Assembly (NCBI GenBank): GCA_030038695.1
Contig: JASHSN010000076.1
Coordinates: 1-7,300 of the forward strand
Length of the DNA: 7,300 bases
Source: Nitrososphaeraceae archaeon
GTDB lineage: Archaea; Thermoproteota; Nitrososphaeria; Nitrososphaerales; Nitrososphaeraceae
Direction: 5' to 3'
Shown: piece by piece, positions 1-5,543 of the stretch
Layout: every line of letters begins with the position of its first letter
How positions within the stretch are numbered: position 1 is the first letter of the stretch
Notes under the pieces: generated by a model
Databases searched by the model: none
Told to the model about the DNA's origin: nothing
What the model saw: only the letters and a program-made list of their open reading frames with translations
Program-made: the position numbers and the translations under genes

Positions 1-208
1 GGATACGGGTAGTGGCATAGATCCTGAGATACTGCCCGATCTATTCGCAAAGTTTAAGACAAAATCGTCTTCAGGCGCAGGGCTAGGTTTGTTTATTTCC
101 AAAAGTATTATAGAATCCCATGGGGGCAACATATGGGCCGAAAATAATTCTACTGGTAATGGATCAACATTTACTTTCGCTCTTCCACTTAAACCAAAAT
201 TATCATAG
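1..208 (+). CDS. Sensor histidine kinase, C-terminal end (5' truncated by the window)
   Basis: Only the last 68 codons are visible, read from base 2 to the TAG at 206-208. They encode the end of a GHKL-type ATPase domain. The G1-box DTGSGI opens the fragment, LFAKF follows in the lid region, and the G2-box appears as GAGLGL (usually GTGLGL) at residues 25-30. The fragment then runs through the typical kinase ending (IIESHGGNIWAEN and GSTFTFALPL). In this family the domain binds ATP and phosphorylates a histidine in the upstream dimerisation domain; the sensor part, His box and N-box lie outside the window. The protein ends with KPKLS just after the conserved LPL, exactly where a 91-bp duplicate of its own 3' end begins, so this C-terminus may have been created by that duplication. 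No response regulator gene is visible downstream. The family call is secure; the sensed signal is unknown. Confidence 0.9.
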   Translation, partial: DTGSGIDPEILPDLFAKFKTKSSSGAGLGLFISKSIIESHGGNIWAENNSTGNGSTFTFALPLKPKLS

Positions 209-284
209 AATCCCATGGGTGCAACATATGGGCCGAAAATAATTCTACTGGTAATGGATCGACATTTACTTTCGCTCTTCCACT
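99..284 (+). repeat. Imperfect 91-bp tandem duplication of the kinase 3' end
   Basis: Copy 1 (99-189) lies inside the kinase gene; copy 2 (194-284) follows after the 4-bp spacer TAAA. The copies are offset by 95 bp and differ at 4 positions: 105/200, 109/204, 125/220 and 166/261. Because 95 is not a multiple of 3, copy 2 is read in another frame; in its own frame it encodes IIESHGCNIWAEN, with one Gly changed to Cys. That frame stays open to a TGA at 415-417 but has no start codon, so copy 2 is an untranslated remnant unless it is reached by frameshifting. Confidence 0.93.
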
Positions 285-503
285 AACTACTCGTACTACA
301 CGTAGATTAGATTATGCTATCTATTTATTTCAATGTCGATTGTTCTTAGATTTTCAGAGGTATTATGGATACTGTGGATTTCTCTTTTTCTTAGTCAATA
401 CATCTCTTCTAGTGTGATGAATACTTATGCAGAGAGATAGTTACAATCAAAAAAACAACTACATAGTATACGATATAGGCTTCAGTACTAAGTTGAGCTT
501 CTC
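285..503. other. Spacer between the kinase remnant and the first regulator; no gene seen
   Basis: This AT-rich spacer follows the duplicated kinase tail. The only continuous reading is the orphan frame that extends copy 2 to 417 (TTRTTRRLDYA and onward), which has no start and no family resemblance I recognise. No RNA gene, repeat or clear hairpin was found. Confidence 0.6.
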
Positions 504-512
504 ATAAATATT
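501..512 (+). promoter_or_regulatory. Probable TATA box of the first winged-helix gene
   Basis: The AT-rich motif CATAAATATTT is centred about 26 bp before the ATG at 533. This is the spacing expected for an archaeal TATA box driving a leaderless or nearly leaderless mRNA. No Shine-Dalgarno sequence precedes the ATG, in keeping with that reading. Confidence 0.5.
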
Positions 513-532
513 TGGTTATGTATGAGTAAAAT

Positions 533-799
533 ATGAAATACAGAAGCAGGAGCGAGATAGTTGGTCTACTTTTGGATGCTGCAAATGGTGGGGGAGCTAC
601 TAAAACAAAATTAATGTATAAGGCATATCTGTCGTTTAATCAACTAAGAGAATACTTGTCGCTTTTAGTGGAGAATGGTTTGATAGAATACGAAGAGGGG
701 ATGCGAACTTACAGAACAACAGAGAAGGGAATACGATTACTGCAAATACAGAACACAATGGATGAAATAGCTCCTATTCACAACATTAAAGAAAAATAA
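533..799 (+). CDS. Small winged helix-turn-helix DNA-binding protein (ArnR1-like), copy A
   Basis: This 88-residue protein is a single winged-helix domain of the ArnR1-like type (HTH_45 family), a class expanded in Nitrososphaeria. An N-terminal helix starts at MKYRSRSEIV, a helix-turn-helix lies around residues 23-50 (TKTKLMYKAYLS, then LREYLSLLVENGLI), the wing is EYEEGMRTYRTT, and a closing helix begins at KGIRLLQ. There is no ligand-binding, metal-binding or membrane part, so it is probably a dimeric cytoplasmic transcription regulator. The ATG at 533 is preferred because the two earlier ATGs (518 and 522) hit stops within a few codons, and MKYR is shared with the second copy at 1421. The two proteins are roughly 40-45% identical by eye. 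Target genes cannot be read from the sequence. A stable hairpin follows the stop. Confidence 0.88.
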   Translation: MKYRSRSEIVGLLLDAANGGGATKTKLMYKAYLSFNQLREYLSLLVENGLIEYEEGMRTYRTTEKGIRLLQIQNTMDEIAPIHNIKEK

Positions 800-804
800 T
801 TTCC

Positions 805-830
805 GGAACTGGGGGGGATCCTCCAATTCC
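805..830 (+). terminator. GC-rich hairpin just after the winged-helix gene
   Basis: The arms 805-815 and 820-830 pair at 10 of 11 positions (one G-T wobble, one C-A mismatch) around the 4-base loop GGAT. The hairpin begins 6 bp after the TAA stop. It may stabilise the mRNA 3' end or aid termination. Archaea usually terminate at oligo-T rather than at hairpins, and no good T-run follows directly, so the role is uncertain; the structure itself is clear. Confidence 0.45.
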
Positions 831-904
831 ATGATTGTATGTGAGTGCGTATTTTAGAAAATGACTATCTACTTTGCTTCCATTACGAAGTGATATTATC
901 ATAG

Positions 905-1081
905 TTAAGAATGTCTCGATTCATTCTTTATTAGCTTGCTTTCGTCCACCTGCCGGAGCTTGATTCTTTTTGCAATCATATTGTGCAATATTATGCAATC
1001 AACGCACGTAGATAGTCGAAGAACAGAAAAGCCAACTGTAATAATTCCGAGCGACGTTACAAATATCGCTGCCGTCAACAT
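905..1081 (-). CDS. Possible small membrane protein with a CxxC motif
   Basis: On the minus strand an open frame of 58 residues begins at the ATG at 1079-1081; a TTG four codons upstream could extend it to 62. It starts with one hydrophobic segment (about residues 2-21, MLTAAIFVTSLGIITVGFSV). After that comes CVDC and a basic, polar tail (AKRIKLRQ, then SKLIKNESRHS), as expected for a single-span membrane protein with a cytoplasmic tail. The two cysteines sit near the membrane border and could bind metal or form a disulphide. I do not recognise the family. No convincing TATA box is visible at the expected distance, and the frame is short, so it may be a chance ORF. The orderly membrane-plus-basic-tail layout is the reason for listing it. 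Confidence 0.4.
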   Translation of the reverse strand: MLTAAIFVTSLGIITVGFSVLRLSTCVDCIILHNMIAKRIKLRQVDESKLIKNESRHS

Positions 1082-1093
1082 TCCCGTTATCAA

Positions 1094-1370
1094 GCTCTAT
1101 CTTGTCATGTGCTAGATGCTTTTGAAAGAGTCCGAATCCTCTTTTTTCTCATAGCGATAAAAAAATCAGTAAAAGGCAACAACGTACAAATTGTATTCTC
1201 ACAGCATAAAGTGAAGTGAAGCAGATATTTTTCGTACTGTAATGGCTCTTACCAATTATATGGCGGTCTCGTCACTGGAGTGTTTAATCGTCGAACTTTA
1301 GCCTCTAGCTGTTGCATTCATCTTTATTGTTATTGTCCGATGTGTCCACTCAACTACACGATTATTGCTT
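1094..1370. other. Spacer before the second winged-helix gene; no gene seen
   Basis: No gene is supported here. An in-frame extension of the downstream regulator back to a GTG at 1280 exists, but its Cys- and Tyr-rich translation looks like non-coding sequence. A T-run and A-run around 1140-1168 are simple AT-rich sequence. Confidence 0.55.
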
Positions 1371-1408
1371 CTTATAATAGCGACATTTTTATGTGGCAAT
1401 TGAGTGGA
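1345..1408. repeat. 9-bp inverted repeat flanking the promoter of the second winged-helix gene
   Basis: TCCACTCAA at 1345-1353 is the exact reverse complement of TTGAGTGGA at 1400-1408. The two half-sites bracket the candidate TATA box (1371-1378) and end close to the start codon, a layout that would suit an autoregulatory operator for a dimeric regulator. A 9-bp inverted repeat within 50 bp is expected about once by chance in a window this size, so this stays tentative. Confidence 0.3.
1371..1378 (+). promoter_or_regulatory. Candidate TATA box of the second winged-helix gene
   Basis: CTTATAAT lies about 46 bp before the preferred ATG at 1421, which would place transcription start near 1400 and leave a leader of about 20 bases. 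It sits between the two arms of the inverted repeat at 1345-1408. Confidence 0.35.
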
Positions 1409-1420
1409 ACAATGATATAT

Positions 1421-1696
1421 ATGAAGTATAGAGATAGAAACGAGATCATTGCTCAAATATTACGAAGTGCTAATGGAAATCGAGTACGATTGACAAAAAT
1501 AATGTATGATGTGTATCTTTCTCATACTCTTACGAAGGAATATTTGGTACTTCTGATAGAAAAAGGGTTGATCGATTATCTAGACGGCGAAAGAACTTTC
1601 AAGACTTCAGATAAAGGTATGGATTTCTTAAGGATTCATAATCGAGTACAAGAATTAACGCCTGTTAGTCCATCATTACGGAGCAGCAGTGAGTAA
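1421..1696 (+). CDS. Small winged helix-turn-helix DNA-binding protein (ArnR1-like), copy B
   Basis: The 91-residue product is a second single-domain winged-helix protein, paralogous to the one at 533. Shared blocks include the MKYR start, EI, ANG, TK.MY, YLS, EYL.LL.E.GLI.Y, RT..T..KG and a final E..P. The helix-turn-helix covers roughly residues 24-51 and the wing is DYLDGERTFKTS. The ATG at 1421 is chosen because it restores the same N-terminus as copy A; a longer frame from 1280 adds 47 unlikely residues, and ATG 1412 is a close alternative. The C-terminal tail is Ser-rich (SPSLRSSSE) and differs from copy A. The pair lie about 620 bp apart, so they look like an old local duplication that has diverged, perhaps with different operators. 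It is probably a transcription regulator; targets are unknown. Confidence 0.87.
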   Translation: MKYRDRNEIIAQILRSANGNRVRLTKIMYDVYLSHTLTKEYLVLLIEKGLIDYLDGERTFKTSDKGMDFLRIHNRVQELTPVSPSLRSSSE

Positions 1697-1699
1697 GTT

Positions 1700-1712
1700 T
1701 CATTTTTTTAAT
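1700..1712 (+). terminator. Oligo-T terminator after the second winged-helix gene
   Basis: A run of seven T (1703-1709) starts 7 bp after the TAA stop. U-rich tracts just past the stop codon are the usual archaeal intrinsic terminator. Confidence 0.55.
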
Positions 1713-1757
1713 CAATTCTTGACATTTATTTGTAATTGCATGACTATTAATAATGTA

Positions 1758-1795
1758 TGTAATAGTATAATGACATAAAACATTATACTATTACA
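1758..1795. repeat. Perfect 15-bp inverted repeat with an 8-base loop
   Basis: Arm 1758-1772 is the exact reverse complement of arm 1781-1795, separated by the loop ACATAAAA. A perfect 15-bp stem at this spacing is very unlikely by chance, even in AT-rich DNA. It lies about 60 bp past the second regulator gene and about 245 bp before the formate dehydrogenase gene, so it could be an RNA hairpin, a cruciform or a regulator dyad. No T-run follows immediately, which weakens a simple terminator reading. Confidence 0.8.
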
Positions 1796-2039
1796 GATAA
1801 TAATAAAACGAATGTGCTTTTAGTTTCAATCGACAGCTACCATTCGGCAAAAATACCACTATTTTATATACCAAATTGCTAGCACGTTATTGGCTATAGC
1901 ATTCACTGACCTTTCGCAGTGGATGCGAATCCTTTTCAGCAGTAACATTACCCACGCATGAGTCGAAAATTAGCAAAATGGTAGCTGGCTACTCACTTTA
2001 GAAAACCTTATTTGAATGACTTTAGCAACTCTAGAAGTT
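1796..2039. other. Upstream region of the formate dehydrogenase gene
   Basis: No gene is seen. A second, weaker hairpin (arms 1899-1908 and 1917-1926, one T-G wobble, 8-base loop) is of a kind expected by chance. CTTATTTG at 2007-2014, preceded by the purine-rich GAAAAC, is about 29 bp before ATG 2040. It is a weak TATA/BRE candidate that would fit leaderless initiation there. Confidence 0.4.
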
Positions 2040-3095
2040 ATGAAGATTGTAGCAGTTCTATATCCTGCAGGAGAAATAGCGAGAAAGACGCCAGAGCTTT
2101 TGGGGTGTGCGGAGAATGCACTTGGCTTAGTTGATTTCCTAGAAAGTGAAGGGCATGAATTTGTCGTGTTAACTGATAAGGAAGCTGAGCTCGACAAACA
2201 TTTAGTTAACGCGGATATTTTGATTACCACTCCCTTTTGGCCGGCTTACATTACAAAAGAGAGAATTTCAAAAGCCTCTAAACTGCGTCTTATCCTAACC
2301 GCTGGAATTGGTTCTGATCATATTGACTTGGCAGCTGCAGCCGCGCATAAAATTACAGTGGCTGAAATTACTGGTAGTAATGTTGTAAGTGTCGCTGAGC
2401 AAGTAGTAATGCATATTTTGGCGCTTGTACGTAACTATATACCTGCATACAGACAGGTTCTAGACGGTAGATGGGATATCGCAGAAATTGCAGCAAAAGC
2501 ACATGATTTGGAAGATAAACTAGTCGGAATAATAGGAGTGGGAAGGATTGGACAGCGGGTGTGCGAAAGACTGAAGGGATTTGATGTGCAAATGACATAC
2601 TACGACTATCACAGATTGAGCACTGTCGAAGAGCTCGTACTCGGAGCACGATATAGGATGTTAGATCGACTGATCGAGCAATGCGACGTCATTACTATCA
2701 ATACTCCCCTGACTCCTCATACAGACGGTCTGTTTAACCGTGAAATTCTTTTCCGTATGAAAAAAGGTGCATATCTTATTAACACAGCACGAGGTAGGAT
2801 CGTCGATACTGCTTCTCTTGTTCAAGCATTGGAAGAAGGCCATTTGGCAGGGTACGCTGGTGACGTTTGGTTTCCTCAACCTGCGCCTAAGGATCATCCC
2901 TGGCGTAATATGCGAAACCATGCAATGGTTCCACATTATTCAGGCACAACGTTGGAGGCTCAAAGAAGGTACTCGGATGGGGTAAAGGACTGCCTAATTA
3001 GATTTTTTAATGGTCGTGATATTGAAGGCGATTATCTTATTGTAGACAAGGGGAAGGTCGTCAGCCCTAGTTACAGCTATGCGTTTAAATCCTGA
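2040..3095 (+). CDS. fdh: NAD-dependent formate dehydrogenase
   Basis: This D-2-hydroxyacid-dehydrogenase-fold enzyme oxidises formate to CO2 while reducing NAD+ to NADH in the cytoplasm. Marks specific to formate dehydrogenase are present (numbered from an upstream ATG at 2016; subtract 8 for this start). They are PFWPAY (73-78), TAGIGSDH (95-102), the substrate Asn in GSNVVSVAE (N122), the catalytic Arg in NTARG (R259), AGDVWFPQPAPKDHPW (281-296) with D283 and Q288, and PHYSGTT with catalytic H307. The NAD site is GVGRIG (174-179), and D197 at the end of the second strand favours NAD+ over NADP+. In the well-studied Pseudomonas enzyme an Arg follows that Asp; here it is Tyr, as in yeast enzymes. 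ATG 2040 is chosen because MKIVAVLYPAG aligns with the start of yeast formate dehydrogenases; ATG 2016 would add 8 residues. The C-terminus lacks the longer tail of bacterial forms. The gene stands alone. Confidence 0.93.
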   Translation: MKIVAVLYPAGEIARKTPELLGCAENALGLVDFLESEGHEFVVLTDKEAELDKHLVNADILITTPFWPAYITKERISKASKLRLILTAGIGSDHIDLAAAAAHKITVAEITGSNVVSVAEQVVMHILALVRNYIPAYRQVLDGRWDIAEIAAKAHDLEDKLVGIIGVGRIGQRVCERLKGFDVQMTYYDYHRLSTVEELVLGARYRMLDRLIEQCDVITINTPLTPHTDGLFNREILFRMKKGAYLINTARGRIVDTASLVQALEEGHLAGYAGDVWFPQPAPKDHPWRNMRNHAMVPHYSGTTLEAQRRYSDGVKDCLIRFFNGRDIEGDYLIVDKGKVVSPSYSYAFKS

Positions 3096-3631
3096 GCTGA
3101 TGTCATTTTTATTCATGCGCTCGGTGGTGATGGTTTGTTCTTACAATAATATTCTAATGAGGAAGGTGCTTGAGATATGTGATAAGCCAGCACCTAACAA
3201 AATATCTCAACTCCTCGCATTAACGCAATACCACTTCAAGGTTCATTCTGAAAAGCAAACCTACTGTTCATTGAAATCATGATATTGCGTGTCATGTATA
3301 CCCGCCCCACATCATAATTATTATCCCATACAGAATATTTAGAATTCGATTCACATTATGACGATATTGGATTTGCTCTTGGATTCCATGCCTGAGGCGT
3401 TTCATTTTCACGGATTGCTGACTATGCGCCACATATCCACTCAGCGCCGTCAGGTTTAATTGGATGTCACAATGTAAAGTATCGAAGGATTCTCGAATGT
3501 CGAATGTATTATGCTTTGATTAAACTGTGATGGACATCATATCCGGGACATCTACTTCGGGTAGACAATCAGACTGTTCGTGCTCTGTAATGGGAAAGAA
3601 CACGTTTGTGTAGCATCCTATTCAGATTGGA
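3096..3631. other. Convergent spacer between fdh and asnS; no gene seen
   Basis: This 536-bp stretch separates two convergent genes. A short frame at 3079-3282 starts inside fdh and reads like non-coding sequence, and a 33-codon ATG frame at 3358-3459 cannot be told from chance. Two interleaved inverted repeats lie at 3159-3216: 3164-3170 with 3189-3195, and 3170-3178 with 3202-3210. A minor 5-bp hairpin is at 3551-3565. No clear terminator for asnS is visible just left of 3632. Confidence 0.5.
3104..3114 (+). terminator. Possible oligo-T terminator after the formate dehydrogenase gene
   Basis: CATTTTTATTC starts about 9 bp after the TGA stop and contains five consecutive T (3106-3110). This is short but in the right place for archaeal termination. 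Confidence 0.3.
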
Positions 3632-4939
3632 TTACGGAGTTACCCGTGACATCGTTCTCGGGAACAATACTGTGTCTTTTATATCTTTAATATTGGTGAT
3701 CCATCTTACCAATCTTTCGATTCCCAGTCCAAAGCCTCCATGGGGAACTGACCCATATCTTCTCAGATCTATATACCAATCATAAGAGCTCCTGTCCATA
3801 TTCTCTTTCTCTATCCTCTTTGTGAGCGCATTAACGTCATCCTCCCTTATTCCTCCACTAGTTATTTCACCAAAGCCCCTCGTAGCAAGCAAATCTGCAA
3901 CTAGGCCCATTCCTTTATTTAGAGGATCTTCCTTAACATAAAAGGGTTTTACAGCAAGTGGATATCCGATTACAAAGATTGGTCTTCGGCTATCCTTAGT
4001 TAATTCTCGTTCAGAATCTATGTTAAGATCATCTCCATTCTGAATAGTCCGTTGGTCTCCGCTCTCCGTCTTGATTATGCAATCTTTAGCTCGCAGAGTT
4101 TCTATTGCTTGTAAATATGTCAATCGATCAAAAGGAGGTTCAATTCTTCTCAACTCGTTAGGATCAGTTTTCAACAGAACAAGTTCTTCTGAGGCATGCT
4201 TGGCAGTATTTTGAACTATCGCCGAGACCAATTGCTCTTGGACATTCAATATATCTTCCAGATTTACCCATGGTGCTTCTGCTTCGAGATGAGAAAATTC
4301 TACAAGATGTCTAACTGTTCTTGATTTTTCGGCCCTGAATGAGGGGGTAAGACTCCAAACAGGACCTAAACAAAATGTCATTGATTCAAGATAAAGTTGT
4401 GCACTTTGTGAAAGAAACGCCTCTTGATCGAAGTACTTTATCCTGAAAAGTGTCGAACCGCCTTCAACTGCACTTTTGACAATAATGGGAGCAGTAACTT
4501 CAATCCAATCGTTTTCCGTAAACCAATCACGGGCAAATTTCAAAACAAATGCACGTATTTTTGCTATCGCAATCATCCGTCTAGTCCGTAATGCTAAGTG
4601 TCGTTTATCCAACAATATTTCAGGACTTTGATATTCGCCGATAGGATAATCAAGCTGTGCTAAACCGAATATCTTAAGCTCATTTGCTTTGATTTCATAA
4701 CCTCCTTCAGGAGCTCTAACATCTCGTCTAACTACTCCCCTCACTTCAATTGAAGACTCGATTGTCAAACCGACTGCTTTTTCGCTAGGAACAATCACTT
4801 GGATTATTCCACCACGGTCATCTCGGATGAGAATAAACGTATTGTCCTTCTGTTTTCTCAATCGATGAACCCAACCCCTTAGTGTGACCAGTTTCCCTAC
4901 GTTATCAGGCGATTTGATATCATTACTCCTTGAATGCAT
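3632..4939 (-). CDS. asnS: Asparaginyl-tRNA synthetase, archaeal type
   Basis: This class IIb aminoacyl-tRNA synthetase charges tRNA-Asn with asparagine at the expense of ATP in the cytoplasm. The N-terminal OB-fold that reads the anticodon spans roughly residues 17-95 (VTLRGWVHRLRKQ, then FILIRDDRGGIIQVIV). The catalytic domain follows from about 120. Motif 1 ends in WIEVTAP (145-151), motif 2 contains FRAEKSRT (201-208), and motif 3 is GFGLGIERLVRW (402-413). AsnRS rather than AspRS is indicated by EGGSTLF (159-165), SQSAQLYLE (177-185), the long insert with GDDLN, and YGSVPHGGFG. The length of 435 residues is normal for archaeal AsnRS. One oddity: the segment before GEITSGGIRED reads LLATRG, where related archaeal enzymes as I recall them read LAPEG, near the active site. 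The ATG at 4937-4939 is supported by a TATA box about 27 bp upstream, so the mRNA is probably leaderless. It is transcribed towards fdh and has no operon partner. Confidence 0.95.
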   Translation of the reverse strand: MHSRSNDIKSPDNVGKLVTLRGWVHRLRKQKDNTFILIRDDRGGIIQVIVPSEKAVGLTIESSIEVRGVVRRDVRAPEGGYEIKANELKIFGLAQLDYPIGEYQSPEILLDKRHLALRTRRMIAIAKIRAFVLKFARDWFTENDWIEVTAPIIVKSAVEGGSTLFRIKYFDQEAFLSQSAQLYLESMTFCLGPVWSLTPSFRAEKSRTVRHLVEFSHLEAEAPWVNLEDILNVQEQLVSAIVQNTAKHASEELVLLKTDPNELRRIEPPFDRLTYLQAIETLRAKDCIIKTESGDQRTIQNGDDLNIDSERELTKDSRRPIFVIGYPLAVKPFYVKEDPLNKGMGLVADLLATRGFGEITSGGIREDDVNALTKRIEKENMDRSSYDWYIDLRRYGSVPHGGFGLGIERLVRWITNIKDIKDTVLFPRTMSRVTP

Positions 4940-4960
4940 GATAAGTTATAAAATTGGGTA

Positions 4961-4972
4961 AATATATAATAA
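4961..4972 (-). promoter_or_regulatory. TATA box of asnS
   Basis: Read on the minus strand this is TTATTATATATT, centred 27 bp upstream of the asnS ATG. That is ideal spacing for a leaderless archaeal promoter. A second TTATAA at 4946-4951 is too close to the start codon to act as the TATA box. Confidence 0.7.
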
Positions 4973-5013
4973 TTTTTACAAATTTCTTTAAGGTCGGGAG
5001 TCGGTTGTGTTAA

Positions 5014-5259
5014 GTAATCGAGTTTGTAGAACACAGTAAATTAGCGGGACATGTGCGATGTGTTAAGTTAGGGAACAAACATGAAGATGAACACATATTG
5101 ATCTTCTGTCCAAATCAAACATGAAGATGAACACATATTGACTAGAATCACAACAGCCATAAATCTAGCAGTTCTGATCGAGCAGGATAGCGGAGACTAT
5201 AACATCACAAATTAGTAGAGGCTGACCTATCTATCATACGAGAACACAAGAATTAAAAG
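5014..5259 (+). pseudogene. Possible decayed TnpB-like zinc-ribbon C-terminus
   Basis: No intact gene is present, but broken coding-like sequence can be read in three segments. The frame from 5014 gives HVRCVKLGNKHEDEHILIF followed by CPN and then a stop. The frame that continues from the second copy of a 26-bp repeat gives KHEDEHIL, then TRITTAINLAVLIEQ, ending in a TAG at 5213. A third frame gives EADLSIIREHKN and stops at 5259. This resembles the end of IS200/IS605-type TnpB proteins, where a CxxCG...CPxCG zinc ribbon is followed by DRDxNAAINL. Here one Cys would be Leu, the second CG is lost at the repeat, and DRDxNAAINL is reduced to TRITTAINL. The 40-bp repeat offset itself explains the first frame change. 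This is pattern recognition from memory on short, degenerate segments; a different origin, or no coding origin, remains possible. Confidence 0.28.
5076..5141. repeat. Two perfect 26-bp direct repeats, 40-bp period
   Basis: The 26 bases at 5076-5101 recur exactly at 5116-5141, separated by 14 bp (TCTTCTGTCCAAAT). The identity ends sharply on both sides. Both copies can be read as KHEDEHIL in different frames, so this looks like a recent local duplication, though a pair of protein-binding sites upstream of asnS is also possible. Confidence 0.93.
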
Positions 5260-5540
5260 TATTATAGGACGGGCACCCTTATATGTAATAACCTACTGAT
5301 CGAAAAAGAAGGATGATCTATCACGCGAAGTTCCGTATTGGGTAAAGGCCTAGTACGTACAGGGAAATGAATGGTTATCATACTGGGGATAATAGGTGAG
5401 CGCTACTTCAAGAGAATTAATGTGTAGTCCAATCCTAGAATGGTAAGGGCAAACCACACTGCTGTCAGGAACCTGTGAAGGCAGTCACGAAGAGTAAGCC
5501 ACATGTCTTCGAGAATCAGTCGGGTTTTTCTCTTAAAGTG
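5260..5540 (+). other. Non-coding stretch, possibly a right-end / guide-RNA remnant of an IS605-type element
   Basis: No open gene is found. The segment around 5455-5525 (ACTGCTGTCAGGAACCTG, GAAGGCAGTCACG, AAGAGTAAGCC, then AGTCGGG and TTTTT) resembles in layout the conserved tail that follows tnpB in many IS200/IS605 elements and overlaps their omega RNA. ACTGC at 5459-5463 can pair with a downstream GCAGT around CAGGAACCTG. The resemblance is from memory and weak; it is listed because it lies directly after the possible TnpB remnant. Confidence 0.2.
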
Positions 5541-5543
5541 TAT

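Noticed and set aside
1899..1926. 10-bp hairpin before fdh
   Set aside because: With a wobble pair and an 8-base loop, several of these are expected by chance in the window.
1970..2230. Minus-strand 86-codon frame over the start of fdh
   Set aside because: Ser/Thr-rich shadow of a well-supported gene on the other strand; no family resemblance.
2368..2936. Two minus-strand frames of 93 and 91 codons inside fdh
   Set aside because: Antisense shadows of conserved dehydrogenase sequence, rich in Cys, His and Leu with no domain pattern.
3079..3282. 67-codon plus-strand frame overlapping the end of fdh
   Set aside because: Starts inside fdh, has no promoter at the right distance and no recognisable protein features.
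3358..3459. 33-codon ATG frame in the fdh-asnS spacer, with an AT-rich motif about 20 bp upstream
   Set aside because: Frames this short are common by chance, and the translation shows no signal, membrane or motif pattern.
5076..5141. CRISPR array
   Set aside because: Only two repeat copies with a 14-bp spacer and no cas genes; far below the usual repeat-spacer pattern.
5455..5480. SRP RNA helix 8, suggested by GTCAGG and a nearby GAAGG
   Set aside because: The conserved GGAA and AGCAG elements are not in the required order and the stem does not form.
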